Positions 45,005 to 56,714 of a stretch of 64,000 nt of DNA are shown in pieces; position 1 is the first letter of the stretch; every line of letters begins with the position of its first letter. The stretch is from Clytia hemisphaerica. Its lineage: Eukaryota; Cnidaria; Hydrozoa; Leptothecata; Clytiidae. A program made the translations under genes and the position numbers. Below the pieces are notes generated by a model, which worked only from the letters and a program-made list of their open reading frames with translations, made no database searches and was not told the origin of the DNA. Location of the stretch: the NCBI GenBank assembly GCA_902728285.1, contig CACVBU010000977.1, positions 310,001-374,000 of the forward strand, read 5' to 3'.

Positions 45005-45105
45005 TTCGAAAATCAATTTTGATTGGCTCTCCACAGTCACGTCATTTGTTATGAAATTCCAAATCTATCTTAACATGATTCAAAACCAGGTCTCAAACTT
45101 TGAAA
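45005..45105 (+). promoter_or_regulatory. Promoter-like left subterminal region
   Basis: ATTGGCT (CCAAT-type element, inverted) near 45021-45027 and TCACGTCA near 45036, about 70-85 bp before the first ATG. The right end has GATTGGCT and TCACGT in matching order on the other strand (about 52806-52773). This suggests outward-to-inward promoters for both genes. No mapped transcription start. Confidence 0.35.
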
Positions 45106-45189
45106 ATGGCGGAACAACAAGAAACAACGTTCAGAATGTTAAAACTTCTTGAGGAAGATTCTGAAATTGCGATAATTAAATTAGACTAG
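45106..45189 (+). CDS. Short first exon or small ORF, 27 codons
   Basis: AAAATGGCGGAACAACAAG start in a good context just inside the left end of the P-like element. It encodes MAEQQETTFRMLKLLEEDSE and ends TAG at 45189. The DNA GAAGATTCTGAAATTG near its end recurs at 47168-47183, just before the second gene, so this may be a first exon of that gene with the intervening MITEs in an intron. No donor could be fixed. Confidence 0.35.
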   Translation: MAEQQETTFRMLKLLEEDSEIAIIKLD

Positions 45190-45556
45190 CCCGTACCCGG
45201 CGTCGCACACCGGTTTAGCTGTTTGCTGAACGCATTTAAAGTCCTTTGAGATGTTGGGAAGGTGGCTTAAACACGATAAAATCAAAATTAAAGCGGAGAA
45301 TTCTCTTCAAAGTTTGACTCTATCCCTTCCGGGTGATGTATCTTTTAACCATATTTTGAAAAAGATTTTTGTGGCAAAAATGATCAGAAAACAAAAAGGG
45401 CGACAGCGACGTCAGAGACGGCTCTGCAATTAGATTTTTTTTCTCGCTTCACACGCGTTATATTTGCCGTAGTTCTCGATGTTTAGGCAAAATTTGATGT
45501 CAAGATAAGCAGAGTGAAATAATAGACATGACACGCGATTCGTCGAAAAAAGGCAG

Positions 45557-45800
45557 CCCGGGGGAGGGGGTACTTAGGCAAGAGAAGGGTATGGGTATGT
45601 GCCGGCCTTAAGGGTGCCTTTTTTGAAACATAGCAGTTTGAAAAATCGGAAAATCAAACTTCAGTCCCACAGAGAATTGGAAAAATAGAAAAATTTCAAC
45701 TTTTTGCCCCCAGAAAGATAGAAATTTGGTCAAATTAGTTCCAAAAAGTGAATTTAAAATTCACACTATTCCCCTTGTTTCTTCTCCTCTTTATTATGCT
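45557..45800 (+). mobile_element. Truncated CCCGGGGG...TACTTAGG element
   Basis: CCCGGGGGAGGGGGTACTTA-GG followed by GGGTATGGGTATGTGCCGGCCTTAAGGGT matches the left end of the complete hAT-like MITE at 62761-63203. No right end seen. Nested in the P-like element. Confidence 0.5.
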
Positions 45801-46942
45801 TAGGGTCCAAGGGGCAGGGCCGAAAGTCAGCTCGCAACCATAGGAAGGCAGCTAGGACACGCAGACAAAAAAGCGTGATAGCGCAATTTTATGTTGCTTT
45901 TTATTAAATAACTTCGACATAACTTCGATAATTTTTCAAATTCAACAATGACTTAGATTTACAGCAAAATAATTATCGACATACATGTTTAAAGAATGTA
46001 TACGGCTTTTTAAGGGGTATTCGAGGTCCCCGCAAAGATCCAACCATGGTCTGCTGATTCAGCATACTGACCTGACTAAACGATAAATCATCGTCTATTT
46101 TGAAAGCATTCTCTCACACACACGCACACGACTATTCTTTTAAACATTACTTTTTTCTTCCAAAACAACCGAAGATATCACCCTCACCCTTCCTGTTTTT
46201 ATTTAATAGTCTTTTATATTGTAGCATTTAAAAGAAAGTTTAAATCAATAAGGAGGAGAGAGTTTTGTTTGTTTTGCAAATTCTTCCCCTCTCGTTTCAT
46301 TTGTGAAAAGTTTCTTTGTTAAAATCGTTTGTTTAAAAATATTCGTTTAGAGAATTATACTAATTATGTGAATTCTTGATAATAGGCCCGATAAAATTGA
46401 ATCTCGATTTTTTATTTGTTATGATGACTCAGCATTTTATGCTCGGACCTTTGCGGGGGACATTGATATATAAAGATTGAATGGCTTTAAAGGTCCCTTT
46501 TTACGAAGAAAGAATTCTAGTTTTTACCGCCTTTTGATTGTATTTTTAATGTTGCTGTTGTTCTAACAAACTTGTTATGGTGTTATGTGATTCTTGTCTT
46601 TTATTTTAAATTTGTTCTTTTCTTTAATAGATTCAGTTTAAAAGATTTCTTTTGTTTTGAAAAGAATTCGGATGTCTCAAATCAAATAAGGTCGTTAATT
46701 ACATTCGAAAACATAAAACAAAATAGAAGAAAGAAAAAAAAGAAAAGAAAAAGTCTAATCTATCAATCAAAACAAAGTCTTTATAAAACGGCGCGAATAT
46801 CGTTAAACAAATTTGTGGAGCAAGAACAAAATAAAAGTCATCTTTTGGAAGAACAAAAACATTGCGTGCGAAAACGAAAGTAGCACAGACAGAAAAAAAA
46901 GAAAGACAAAACGACATACAGACTACCACTATTAATATGTAG

Positions 46943-47156
46943 GAGGGGGGCGTACGGGGGTCGCAGACACCGAAATACCGACGCATATTTCTTGGATTAC
47001 CGTCAACACCGACAGTAAAATTTGGTAAAATCCTTATTTTTGTCACCGCATGGCATGTTTGACACCGAAATACCGTCACTTTTTTCTTCAAACACCGAAA
47101 CACCGACGGAAAAAAGGGTTAATACCGTCACACCGTCAAACCCGTACGCCCCCCCC
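46943..47156. mobile_element. 214-bp MITE with GGGGGGCGTACGGG ends
   Basis: Left GGAGGGGGGCGTACGGGGGT and right ACCCGTACGCCCCCCCC are inverted. ATGTAG flanks both sides (46937-46942, 47157-47162). The interior is repeats of ACACCGAAATACCG / ACCGTCA. Nested in the P-like element just before its second gene. Confidence 0.7.
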
Positions 47157-47193
47157 ATGTAGATTATGAAGATTCTGAAATTGACCCAAGAGA

Positions 47194-47997
47194 ATGATAA
47201 GCAAAATCAAAACCCATAAAACCTTTGACGTGATCTGCTCAAAAACAACAACAGAAGAATTCAAATCATTGTTAAACTCATTGATCCTTAACATCATGAC
47301 TGAAATACTAAAATTGGAAAATTACAAAGAGAAAGATGAATCTGTGGAAGTCAAGCTTACAACTGAAGAACAACAAGTTTTACGTTATTAAGCTGGCTAC
47401 ATAACTTTTTCAATGAGGAGAAAATACTTTAAACTCTTAAAGTCAAATGTTGAACTGACAAATTTAACAGCAAATGGTACCATGAAATTTATTGAAAGCA
47501 TCATTGAGGAGTATGATCCAGGCTTATCTGGTGAAACCTATTTAGAGTTCACTGAAAAATGGGTTGAGTTGAGAAATCGAGGCGGACTTGTCCAACTGAA
47601 TGACAATTTTTATCTCTTCATACGTAGAGTAGAAGGATTGGTAAAGGGTATTTTGACCGTAGAATTCCTTCGAAGATATCGATCTGAAGATCTGAGGGAT
47701 ATATTGATGGAACGTATCAGAAAAAGTGATGGTGTTAAGAATAGATGGGAGATTGTAACAAAGGATTTTGAGGGTGGAAAGAGTTTAAAAGATATGCTAA
47801 AGAGACAAATAATTTTTAAGTGGATAGACATTAGAGCACGATCATTTTTCAAAGGTTTCATCGAACTTATGAAACAAGTTGCAAGGAAAGAGAAATCTCG
47901 CAAAAGAACTGACGAGGAAAGTGAAAGTAATAAACCAAAAGGAAAACCAAAGAATCAAACTGTTGCTAACAAAGCTGGTTGGTTTCCACAAAAATAA
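47194..47997 (+). pseudogene. Second gene of the P-like element, one in-frame stop
   Basis: One frame broken only by TAA at 47389-47391: 65 codons, then 194 codons from the ATG at 47413, the frame being continuous across the stop. Around it the protein reads LTTEEQQVLRY-(stop)-AGYITFSM. Then come EKWVELRNRGGLVQLNDNFYLFIRRVE and a Lys-rich tail (KKSRKRTDEESESNKPKGK). Proteins with a LRYxAGYI...RGGL...F block are common next to transposase genes in invertebrates, but I cannot name the family. A role as an accessory transposition or DNA-binding factor is a guess. It is divergent from, and 3'-end facing, the transposase. Confidence 0.5.
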
Positions 47998-47999
47998 CC

Positions 48000-48736
48000 C
48001 TTATTACAAATAACACATTCCAACACAACACAACTTTTTTATCAAAATGTATTATATGTAGTGTGTATATAGATTTTATTTTAGCTTTTTATGACCTTAT
48101 ATTTTACTGGAAGAACCTGATTTGGGTTCAGAATCTTGAAAGAAAACCCTTTCAAAAAATAAAAATATTCCTGACTAAAGTTTTGATGCATTAGTACCCA
48201 GGGTTGGAGATTAGGGTCTGGTGCATGCTTGATATTTGGAGACCTTTAAACAAGACCATCTACACTTTTACATTTTTAAAATTACAGACTTTTTAATGTT
48301 TTTATTAGTTTGTAAGAATCCTACAACTACCAAATAAAAATCTGATAAACTTATTACAAAGTTTGAAATGTTCCTACTGGTGATCAAATTTGTAATCGAT
48401 GACTAATGGGGTCAATAAAACAAATACTACTTCAAATGGTAATAAAAGACAGGGATTTGACAGCTTAAAAGGGTCCAAAGCAAGATCAAAGAAACTCTAA
48501 AAATTTCTCATTTATCAGATGAGTTCATCAGCTAACTATGAAAAATATTTTTTTGAGAATTTTGATTACTGATCACAGGCTTTTCTGTACAAAAGTAAAA
48601 AAATCATACCAGAGCCTAAGAGGTTATAAACTAATTGATGTTCAAAATTTCGCTCTAAAATACATACAAGGTATAAAATAGTAGAAATTAAGATAATTAA
48701 ATAATTGCAGTTTGAAATTATTTTGTTTGCAAGAAT
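48000..48736. other. Convergent 3' region between the two genes of the P-like element
   Basis: AT-rich noncoding with AATAAA at 48152-48157 and 48333-48338, possible polyadenylation signals for the plus-strand gene, and a hammerhead-like minus-strand motif at 48507-48531. Confidence 0.4.
48507..48531 (-). ncRNA. Hammerhead-core-like motif (weak)
   Basis: On the minus strand CTGATGA (48531-48525), one A, then CTCAT (48523-48519) pairing with ATGAG (48511-48507) across a 7-nt loop, followed by AAATTTTTA. It mirrors the 6127 motif, but the G of GAAA is missing or shared with stem II, and stem I is not convincing. Confidence 0.15.
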
Positions 48737-51700
48737 TCAATCATATTTCAAAATTTGGTCTTTCGTTTCCTTGGTTGGCAAGCGTCTAGTATCATTTATA
48801 TCTATTTTCACTGTTTCTCTGTCGGCTGCTTGGGCATTACCCTTTATGCCTTGTATAAATTCTGACTTCATTGTGCCCAGAGCACTTTCATTTCGAATAA
48901 AATCAAGCAATGTTGGGTTTTCATTGAGTCCACCTTGTCTCCTCTGTCGACCGAAATGCTCTTCAACAGGATCTTGTGAGAACTTCTCTGACAATACGAA
49001 TATTATACCAATATCTGCACTGAGTAGCTCCTTTGTTAGGCGAACAAATGGCGAACTAAAAAAAAAATTTATTTCTTAAGCAATTGGCTAAAACAGAAAA
49101 ACCATTTTATCTGCTAAACAAAATGGTTAAGCTCGGGGGCAGTATTGAAAAACAAAAGACACTAAAGCAAAAAGGTTTCCTGACATTTTCTGAGAAGTTG
49201 TTTTTGCTTTTCTTCTTTAGTTAGGAAGATTTTTTCTTCAACTTGCTCTTGCCATCTACCAAGATAGTCTTCTAGAAACTCCACTTCAAGAAACTAAAAA
49301 ATAATGATGAACAAAACTTTTGTTGATGATTGAGACCATAACACACAGATATACAAATTTTCTTGAGTTTAACATTCAGATAATAAAATTATCAAACCGT
49401 TATTGACTGTAGGCTGCTGTAGGGACTTTTTACTTTACTTAAAAAGAATGAGTTGCCTTGAAAACAAAAGATAAAAATTACATGGAATCTCCAATCATTG
49501 ATAGCTTCATATTTTGCAAGTTCTCTCTTCCCTTTTCTGTCCAAATTCACTCTGGATACATTCAAGCAATCAAAGGCCCTGTCGATTGTCTTTACAAAAG
49601 CTATTGTTGATTTTGTATCGTGACGTCCTTAGATTTCTAAGGCATTTGCAGTGTTTTGGCTCAATACCTAAATAAAAAAAGAGGTTTGATGTCAGTTAAT
49701 GTAGCACCCTTCTGATAAAAATAGATCCACACTGTATTGCTGATGACTGAACTTTTAAGAGCGGTTTCTTCAGGTTTCTTTCATTTGTAAGAACGTAGAA
49801 GGACAAACAAATCCTATCAAAACACAGGTCTTACCTGAGCAGCTAATTTCACTGTCATTCTTGATCTGGGTGTTAAATGTATGTGTTCATCAGTAAGTTT
49901 GAGTTTTCTGAGACCAGCAATATCTGTTTTGGAAGAGACCAGTCCTTCAGAATTTGTGAAAATACCCATGTCTTCTTCCACAACTCGAACAATGTGCTGC
50001 CAAGAGCTATCTTGACCATCAAGCTGAAGATAAAAGAATAGTGAGAAATTTACAGCAAAGTTGAACATAAATCTGTAAAATACTTTCAAAATGTTAAATG
50101 TGTTAATGCTTTGAATGAATTTAAATGGTAAGTAATGTTTTCGAACTCAAATAGCATTCTCAAAAAAACTGACAGCCAGTGAATTTTCAAAACAGTTCCT
50201 TGTTGTCTTCAATAAACGATGAGCATCAGAAAAGAAATATATTGGAAGGGTACCATGTTGATTTAATCCCCAATGAAAATTTTCACCAAAATCCTTTGCC
50301 ATGATTCGATACATCTTACGATTTGTTGATGATGATGTAGGCCCGAACCTTTAATGAAAGTAAAAAAATCTTTTTAAAAATATGCACAATAACATAAGCT
50401 TTTTTAGTACTCTCACACAGTTAGAACATTAGTAGTTTGATTTTGGAACTTGTGACCAAGAAAATATTTGCACCATAGATTGCACCATGTAAAAAAATCA
50501 TTATATTATGAGCTTCTTGCTATGTTTACCTTGAAATCCATAGCTGTCAGCACACGAATGGCTTCGTTTGTTGATAAATACAATTCTGAAGCTGTCTAGC
50601 AAAAAATAGCCAAATGAGAAGAGCAGCTTTGAGCAAATTCCTCTCACCATATACAGATTGACATGTGTTGCAATGTCTCGATTGAGGTCAAATGACTCTT
50701 GGTGATCTGATGTAGTATTGTTGGATCTCTCGAGATGAGCAAACTCCTGGTTCAAGTCTCCCATTTCAGTAAAGCCAATGAGCTTGCCAGAACCTTTGTG
50801 GTAAACCAACCCACTTTTGATTTTCATCTCATCAAAAGCAATGATAAGTGCTTATGTTTTTCTGACATATTTTTGATATCAGCCTCGATTGCAAGTTTCT
50901 TGAGAATATCAGGGTTAAAACCTACTGTGGTATCTGTAAAATTGATGTATTTTTTCAGAGTACCCACACAAGGCAGCTGTAAAAAAATTAAAATTTTTGT
51001 CGGACAGTTGACGGTATGCAGCAGGTGATGCTTTGTATATGCTGAGACACCATCTGTAAAATGAGAAAATAAAAAATTATTAATAATCCCCAAAATTCTG
51101 ATTTTCACAAATTGGAATTTTAATTCATAGGATGAGTCAACACATTGCAATTTACCTTGAATTGTTTATTAGAGAATCTTTAAATTTCAACAGGGTTTGC
51201 TCCATAAATAATGAACATTAAGTTGTCACAATTGTTATAATTTTTTTTAGCCTTGAGAAAAAATTTTATATTACTCTCATTTTATACCTTTTTATTAAGG
51301 GATGCCACCTCATTCCTCTACTATCTTTCTTGAAAGCTTGGATTTTTTGTTGCTGCCATTAAAGTCATTGAGGGCTATCTTTATCAAACTCAAAGTCAAA
51401 GGACTTAGACTTTATAATCTTCTGTATTACATCATGTCCATCAGGTTGAAGATCAACAGCATTCGATAGGATATCTTCTTGCACATGTGCATTTAACCGA
51501 GAAACCTTTTTCATCAACTCCCACTTCCTTGCCTGAGCATTTTTAAGCCTTTCTTTTACCTCTGATGGCAGAAGATATCTCACATTGGCATTGGAATCGT
51601 CACTTCTCCTTTTATTTGCAGAAGGCTCATCTGGATCAAGAATCCTGGACCGTATCTTGATTAGCTGATTAGTTTTAAAACGTTTACAGTTTTGACACAA

Positions 51701-52270
51701 ATATTCCTCGTCTGGGTCTACAGGAGCTTTGTGTTGCTTGTCAATTAACAAAATACATTCTTTATGACGTATTAAAGCCATGTCTTCTTTGTTTGCAAGT
51801 TGTACATATTCCTTATTTTCAATGTAAGCATTAAGACAACTATCAGTTGATAGAAACACATGTTTAATGTCTAATCGTGATTCAATAACATCCTCAAAAC
51901 CAGAAATGCCTCTGCAAACCTTGTGATTCATCAAGTTTTGGAAGGCTAGACTGAGGGGTTTTATGCTTCCCATAAACTAAAATGTCAGGACCGTACTTCG
52001 TACAGATTTCACAGTTTTGTCTATGAGGTATAAATTTGAAAGACTCTAAATAGACTCCAGGATGTTCAGGATTGGAATTTTTTGAAAGTCTCACAAGTTT
52101 CTGGTTAGATTTCATACACAATGACATTCATTATTGACATCAAAGCCATAAAATATCAGAATTGCATAACCATATTCTTGGACATTTTTGGCATTAGGAT
52201 ATCCACGTTTCTCTACAAATCGTTATCCACAAATTCTACAAAGTGTCTTCAATATTGATGTATGATGCAT
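48737..52270 (-). pseudogene. P-element/THAP9-like transposase, seven-exon relic
   Basis: Cut-and-paste transposase. Exons with GT-AG borders: about 52270-51275; 51053-50530; 50348-about 50165; 50023-49835; 49668-49482; 49293-about 49172; 49055-48737. Exon 1 starts MHHTSILKTLCRICG (a zinc-ribbon-like start), has an in-frame TAA straight after, then at least two frameshifts (near 51945 and 51370). It contains a CEIC/CQNCKRF coiled region. Exon 2 holds LPCVGTLKKYINF and MKIKSGLVYHKGSG. Exon 3 holds the NRKMYRIM and IYFFSDAHRLLKTTRN catalytic block. Exon 4 holds LTDEHIHLTPRSRMTVKLAAQ. Exon 5 has DRAFDCLNVSR, and the last has FSQDPVEEHFGRQRRQGGLNENPT. The last motifs are the conserved C-terminal block of P-element/THAP9 transposases. 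No classical THAP domain is visible. Several breaks mean no activity is expected as read. Confidence 0.75.
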
Positions 52271-52975
52271 TTTTCCTATTTTTCTTTTCTCTGTTATTGT
52301 ACCATGATTCTACACTTTTTACTAAACTTATTAGTTTTTTTTTTGTGCCTGACAACATTAATAAATATATAAGCTTGGGCCATGACATTGGATAAACATG
52401 AAGAAACAGTTACTACAAACTGGAAATTTGCAAATTCAATTTTTTTTCTAAAAAGCAGTACAGCCTTCGCTATTAAAAGTAGAGAAAACATAACAAAAAA
52501 CTAAACAAAATGGCGGACAAGATTTCAAGAAACACATGTAAAACCCATGTAAAAATGTTTAAAAAAAAAGCACTTGGGTTTAATCAGATGGCCTCAAATA
52601 AATTGCAGAGGCAAGAATAATTCGTTATCTTCTTATATCCTTGAAAACTAATTGAAAACGCATAAACTGACTAAGATATTTGTAATTTTAACCACCATAC
52701 AAAAAAAGCCACTTTTGATCTTTCAGTCCACACAGAAATTCAACAACAAACTTCTGAGAAAACCCTTTGCATATCACGTGAACTTTGAACAAAGTATAGC
52801 CAATCAGTTTTCATTAACTATTAAAGGAAAACCCCACATTGGTAGAATAATCAGAAACGAGAGATTTAGAAAAAAAATGGCTCAAAATCAGGAATCTGCA
52901 ATTTTTTCTCCCCACGCTTCAGAAATCAATAGAAACGGTAAACAAAAGAAATATAATGGAATTTGATCTTTTCGA

Positions 52976-53011
52976 CGCGAGATTTCATTCTATCTATTTA
53001 ATACTTCTATG
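52976..53011 (-). repeat. Right terminal inverted repeat of the P-like element
   Basis: Reverse complement of the left terminal repeat, followed by GTGAAACC, which matches the left flank. Confidence 0.9.
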
Positions 53012-53018
53012 GTGAAAC

Positions 53019-54840
53019 CTGGACTAAAACGAAAATTTAAAACGAATATAAATCGCATTGCTAGAGTAAAAACTTTGTATTGAAATAACATTTGAAAAAA
53101 TAGCGTAAAAAATTAATAAAGATTTAATTTAAAACGCATTTACTTTTTTCAACAATTTTATAATTTTTTGATACTTCACAATTACAAATACATTTCTAAT
53201 ATGGAAAAGAGAATTTTGGAAAATTATAAATACATTTTTAATGAACGGTGTCAAAATTAAAATGCACTTTAAATAGCCGACAAGATTTCAAATGAATTGA
53301 AAATCCAAATTTAAAATGCTTTTTCAATATTTGATATTTTCTTATAGGAACGGTTTTTCATAAGAATCTGATACTTAATTGAGAATTTGTCATGCATTAT
53401 TTTTCTTTTCTTTGTAACAATACCAGTACCAGTATTTGGGTCCTTATAGGGATTTTATCGGGGCATTTTCTGGTTAATTTCCGAGGTTTATTGACGAGTT
53501 GCATTCGGTTATTGGCTAATATTCACTCAGCTTAACTGCGTTTTGAGATACAGGATACAAGTCTAATCGTTTGAGTTGCAAATGGAATTTTTTATTTAGT
53601 AGAATAAACAGAAGTTAAAGTTAAAATTTACAGCGAAAATTGTAATAAAAGATTAAAAATAAAAATATTGATAAATAAGATGGCGTCTTCGTCTTTTGTT
53701 CGGTATTGTGATTTTGATCATCCTTCAATTGTGTGTCAGTATTCCGTCGGTATATTATGATTTTACCTGAAAGTTAGAAAGAAAATAAATATTAATGGAT
53801 AAATTTTGGAAATAACATTGGAGTTGTTAGATTTAAGCCAAGAAGAGACTCTTGGGAGACTCTTCCTTAACATCATTTCTAAACATAGCTCATGACCCTG
53901 ACGGACATGTGACTGATACAACTGACAACTTGGCTTGTTAAAATAAAACTTTTAAACATCAATTTTCTCAAATCTTGTGTGTTCTAATTGCTCGTAATTT
54001 AATCAAACTAAACCGCCAATACACAAAACAATTTAGCTAACTAATTTGCTACAATTATCAATGGAGCAGAGCAATTTACCCAAATTATTCGAAAAAATAA
54101 ATGTATTTTAAACGTATCTAAAAATAACGTAAAAAATTGTCACAAATTTTTACAATTTTGGTTAAGTTTCTTCAACATTGTAGAATAAATCAAACATCAA
54201 AAATGATCTTTTCTTTGTGATAAAAACAAAATTTCTGTCCTTATTATTGTGAACTAGCTCAACTTACAAATCCATGGAAATACTGTGCTAGTCTCGTTTT
54301 TACAAGTAAGACAGAAAATTAGACCCTAGATTTTCATTTTTTTGTCAGACAAAAAACTTGTGATTAGAATCAGAAAAAAAGTTACGCCAATACTTTTGTT
54401 CATAATTTGCGGAAGAATTCATCCTACTTCAGGATCATGCGCTACTTGCAACTAAAAGCTAACATATTCTGTTATCTTGTGCGTAGATCTTCTAAAATGG
54501 CTGCTACGCGCTCGCTTTTCCAAGTTTTTTCGAGTATTTGTTGTTAGACAAACAAGTATTCACTTTTTTGTCCGATAAAAAACTTATCGAAAGTTTATCT
54601 GATTCAGAGAAAAATAGTTTCGTTATTAATCGTGAGGATGGCTGGGTCAAATTTCAAATTTTAAATGATTTCCCGACCCGCCCTGCATTGTGCACAAAAA
54701 GCTGTATTTGATTTTTTTAAAACTCGTGCACTGGTCGTGCTCTCAAAAAGACAGAACTAACTCATGAAAAATAGCATATTCAATGACACCCCTTAAGAAA
54801 AATTTCATAGTCTGCATTGGTAGTCTGCATAATCTGGAAA
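53019..54840. other. AT-rich flank of the P-like element, no supported gene
   Basis: Contains degenerate AAACGCATTT / AATGTATTTTAAACG blocks related in flavour to the 56.7-57.1 kb repeats, so the P-like element probably landed in an older AT-rich repeat. No open frame with support. Confidence 0.45.
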
Positions 54841-54848
54841 ACTCATTG

Positions 54849-54926
54849 CTGCAATGTGTCATTTGCAGACTAACAATGTGCCGATCATTTTTGTGATCTG
54901 CATAGTCTGCAAATGACACATTGCAG
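54849..54926. repeat. Perfect 24-bp stem-loop
   Basis: CTGCAATGTGTCATTTGCAG-ACTA (54849-54872) is the exact complement of 54903-54926, with a 30-nt spacer. The arms sit in a field of at least seven AGTCTGCA-type strings (54809-54975). It could be a young fold-back MITE or, less likely, a hairpin RNA precursor. Confidence 0.75.
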
Positions 54927-55377
54927 TCTGAAACAATCTGCATTTCCATAGATACTGCAGATTATAGTCTGCAATTTCCAAATTTTAGGTTTTCTTGAAA
55001 ACGTTAAATATTTTTGCAGATTGAACAATTTAACTAAAATTGCAGATTAGTCAAAATGCACTCTATATTAAGGGAAGAGATTTTAGCGGATTTGTCTGAA
55101 ATCCACCAAATTAAATTCTCGCCAAAATTAGCTTTCAAATTAAATTACCTACAAAAAAACGTTTTCAGCCATCCAACAAATCAAATTCCCGCCAAAATTT
55201 CTTCCCTTAGGGTATATTTTTGGCTTTTTTTAGACGATTTGATCAAGAGGCCCAGGGCAGAAGGGGCCTGGATAAAAAAATTAAGAAATCTGAACATATG
55301 ATCTTGTGGATGATGTAGCTACCCTTTCCCTGTCTTTAAAACTTATAAGTATACAGTTACAGAGGAACGACAAAAAG

Positions 55378-55835
55378 TCATATAATTATAAAAATCACGC
55401 AGTTTGAGTAAAAAGCTAAATACTTATCTATCTGTGTAACCTTTATAACCTTATTTGGTTGCTTACTTACTTGATTGCTGCTTACTATTAAAATTAGAAT
55501 GATTTCAGTAACAGCAGCAATTGGGGTACAGCATCTCCACACAAGAAAAAGTAAACGCAAAACTTTAAAACAAATTCTCTAAGAGACACAAATTATGGTC
55601 GATGGCAACCAAGTGTATGAAAAGTCTGTCCTATAATTCTAAAAATCGTGCAGTTTGAGAAAAAAACTAAATACTTATCTGTCTGTGTAACCTTTAAGCT
55701 TACTTGATTGCTTAATTACTTGAATGCTTTCGGTAACAGCGGTGATTGGATATCGGTATCGGTATGGGGTACAGCATCTCCACAGGAAAAAGTAATCGCA
55801 AAACTTTTAAAAAAATTCTCTAAGAAGTTCCCATA
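55378..55835 (+). repeat. Diverged ~215-bp direct duplication
   Basis: CACGCAGTTTGAG...CTAAATACTTATCT...GGGGTACAGCATCTCCACA...ACGCAAAACTTT runs 55378-55585 and again, with indels, about 55625-55835. The downstream copy includes GATATCGGTATCGGTATGG, a short local expansion. Confidence 0.7.
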
Positions 55836-55839
55836 TACA

Positions 55840-56700
55840 AAAGACTACAAAAACGATTTATTTAAAAAATGTGAAACACAAAAGTATCAACGCAATCGCA
55901 AGTTTAAGTTTGTGAAAAAGACTGAGATCACACACCTCAGTTCAGACTGTCAGATCATTAAAAAAACCACAAACACAAAATGACAATCATAAAGAATACC
56001 TGCTTTTTAGATGAGGCTCTTTTGAGCATGATTCTTGATAAAATGAATGAAATTGAATTAAAAAAAAAACGATTATAGGTTGAGGCTGGAGCGCTCCGAC
56101 AAGGTTTGCCTCTTTTTGTTGTTTTGGTATATCCTAAAACTCTAGACCTATTTCCCCGCAGCCACGGAGGTAAGATCAGAAATGCTATCAAGTCTTACTT
56201 GAGTAAAATATCGCTTTGCTCGCTCGGTGCGTAAAAATAGAGATCTGTACTCTCGATCGAAATTGAACTATTCCAGAGGCTAAACATGTTGGAATAGCGG
56301 CTAGACGAAAAAAATCGTGAAAAAGAAAACAACTGAATTTCCATTTTTAGTACCCGCATATCATTGAAATTTTGTAAATTTTGCTTACGCGCATGTGTTT
56401 GCCAAAAGAATTAGGTTTCAAGAATTTTGGTAACATTTTATTTGAAAGCTTGCGAAAAATCTCCATTCTGCAATGAATTCAAATAGGTGAAAATGGAAAT
56501 TTTTGGTAATCCCTGTACCATTAATCATTCTATCTCTTTTCTGAATATCGAATAGACTGGCTATAGTTTTACTTAAAATATATCAGGTTGCATTTAGTCT
56601 CTTGACTATTTACTCTGGTATTAATCTTTACTAATTTATCTTTTTACTTATTTTTTGGTTTTAAAAAATTAGAAAAAAATGAATTTCAGCAAAAAAATGA
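55840..56700. other. No supported gene
   Basis: AT-rich noncoding; the short plus-strand frame ending at 55983 is Lys-rich and unrecognised. Confidence 0.45.
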
Positions 56701-56714
56701 AAACAGCATGGAAT

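Larger units (their letters stand above)
44901..53011. mobile_element. 8.1 kb P-element-like DNA transposon
   Basis: Left end 44901-44936 and right end 52976-53011 are inverted repeats over 36 bp with one mismatch (starting CATAGAAGTATTAAATAG and ending CTCGCG). GTGAAAC lies immediately outside both (44894-44900; 53012-53018, with a following C shared as GTGAAACC). That is a 7-8 bp target duplication, as for P elements (8 bp). Inside are a minus-strand multi-exon P/THAP9-like transposase (48737-52270) and plus-strand genes (45106-45189, 47194-47997). At least two younger MITE-like insertions are also present (45557, 46943-47156). Subterminal DNA at both ends carries ATTGGCT and TCACGT in the same order reading inward. 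Confidence 0.8.

Noticed and set aside
45184..45220. ACTAGCCCGTACCCGGCGTCGC as a SINE/LINE end
   Set aside because: Looks like a dispersed GC-rich motif but no element boundary, tail or duplication could be found.
46572..47103. Plus- and minus-strand frames of 103 and 134 codons
   Set aside because: AT-rich and MITE sequence; the minus frame crosses the 46943-47156 MITE.
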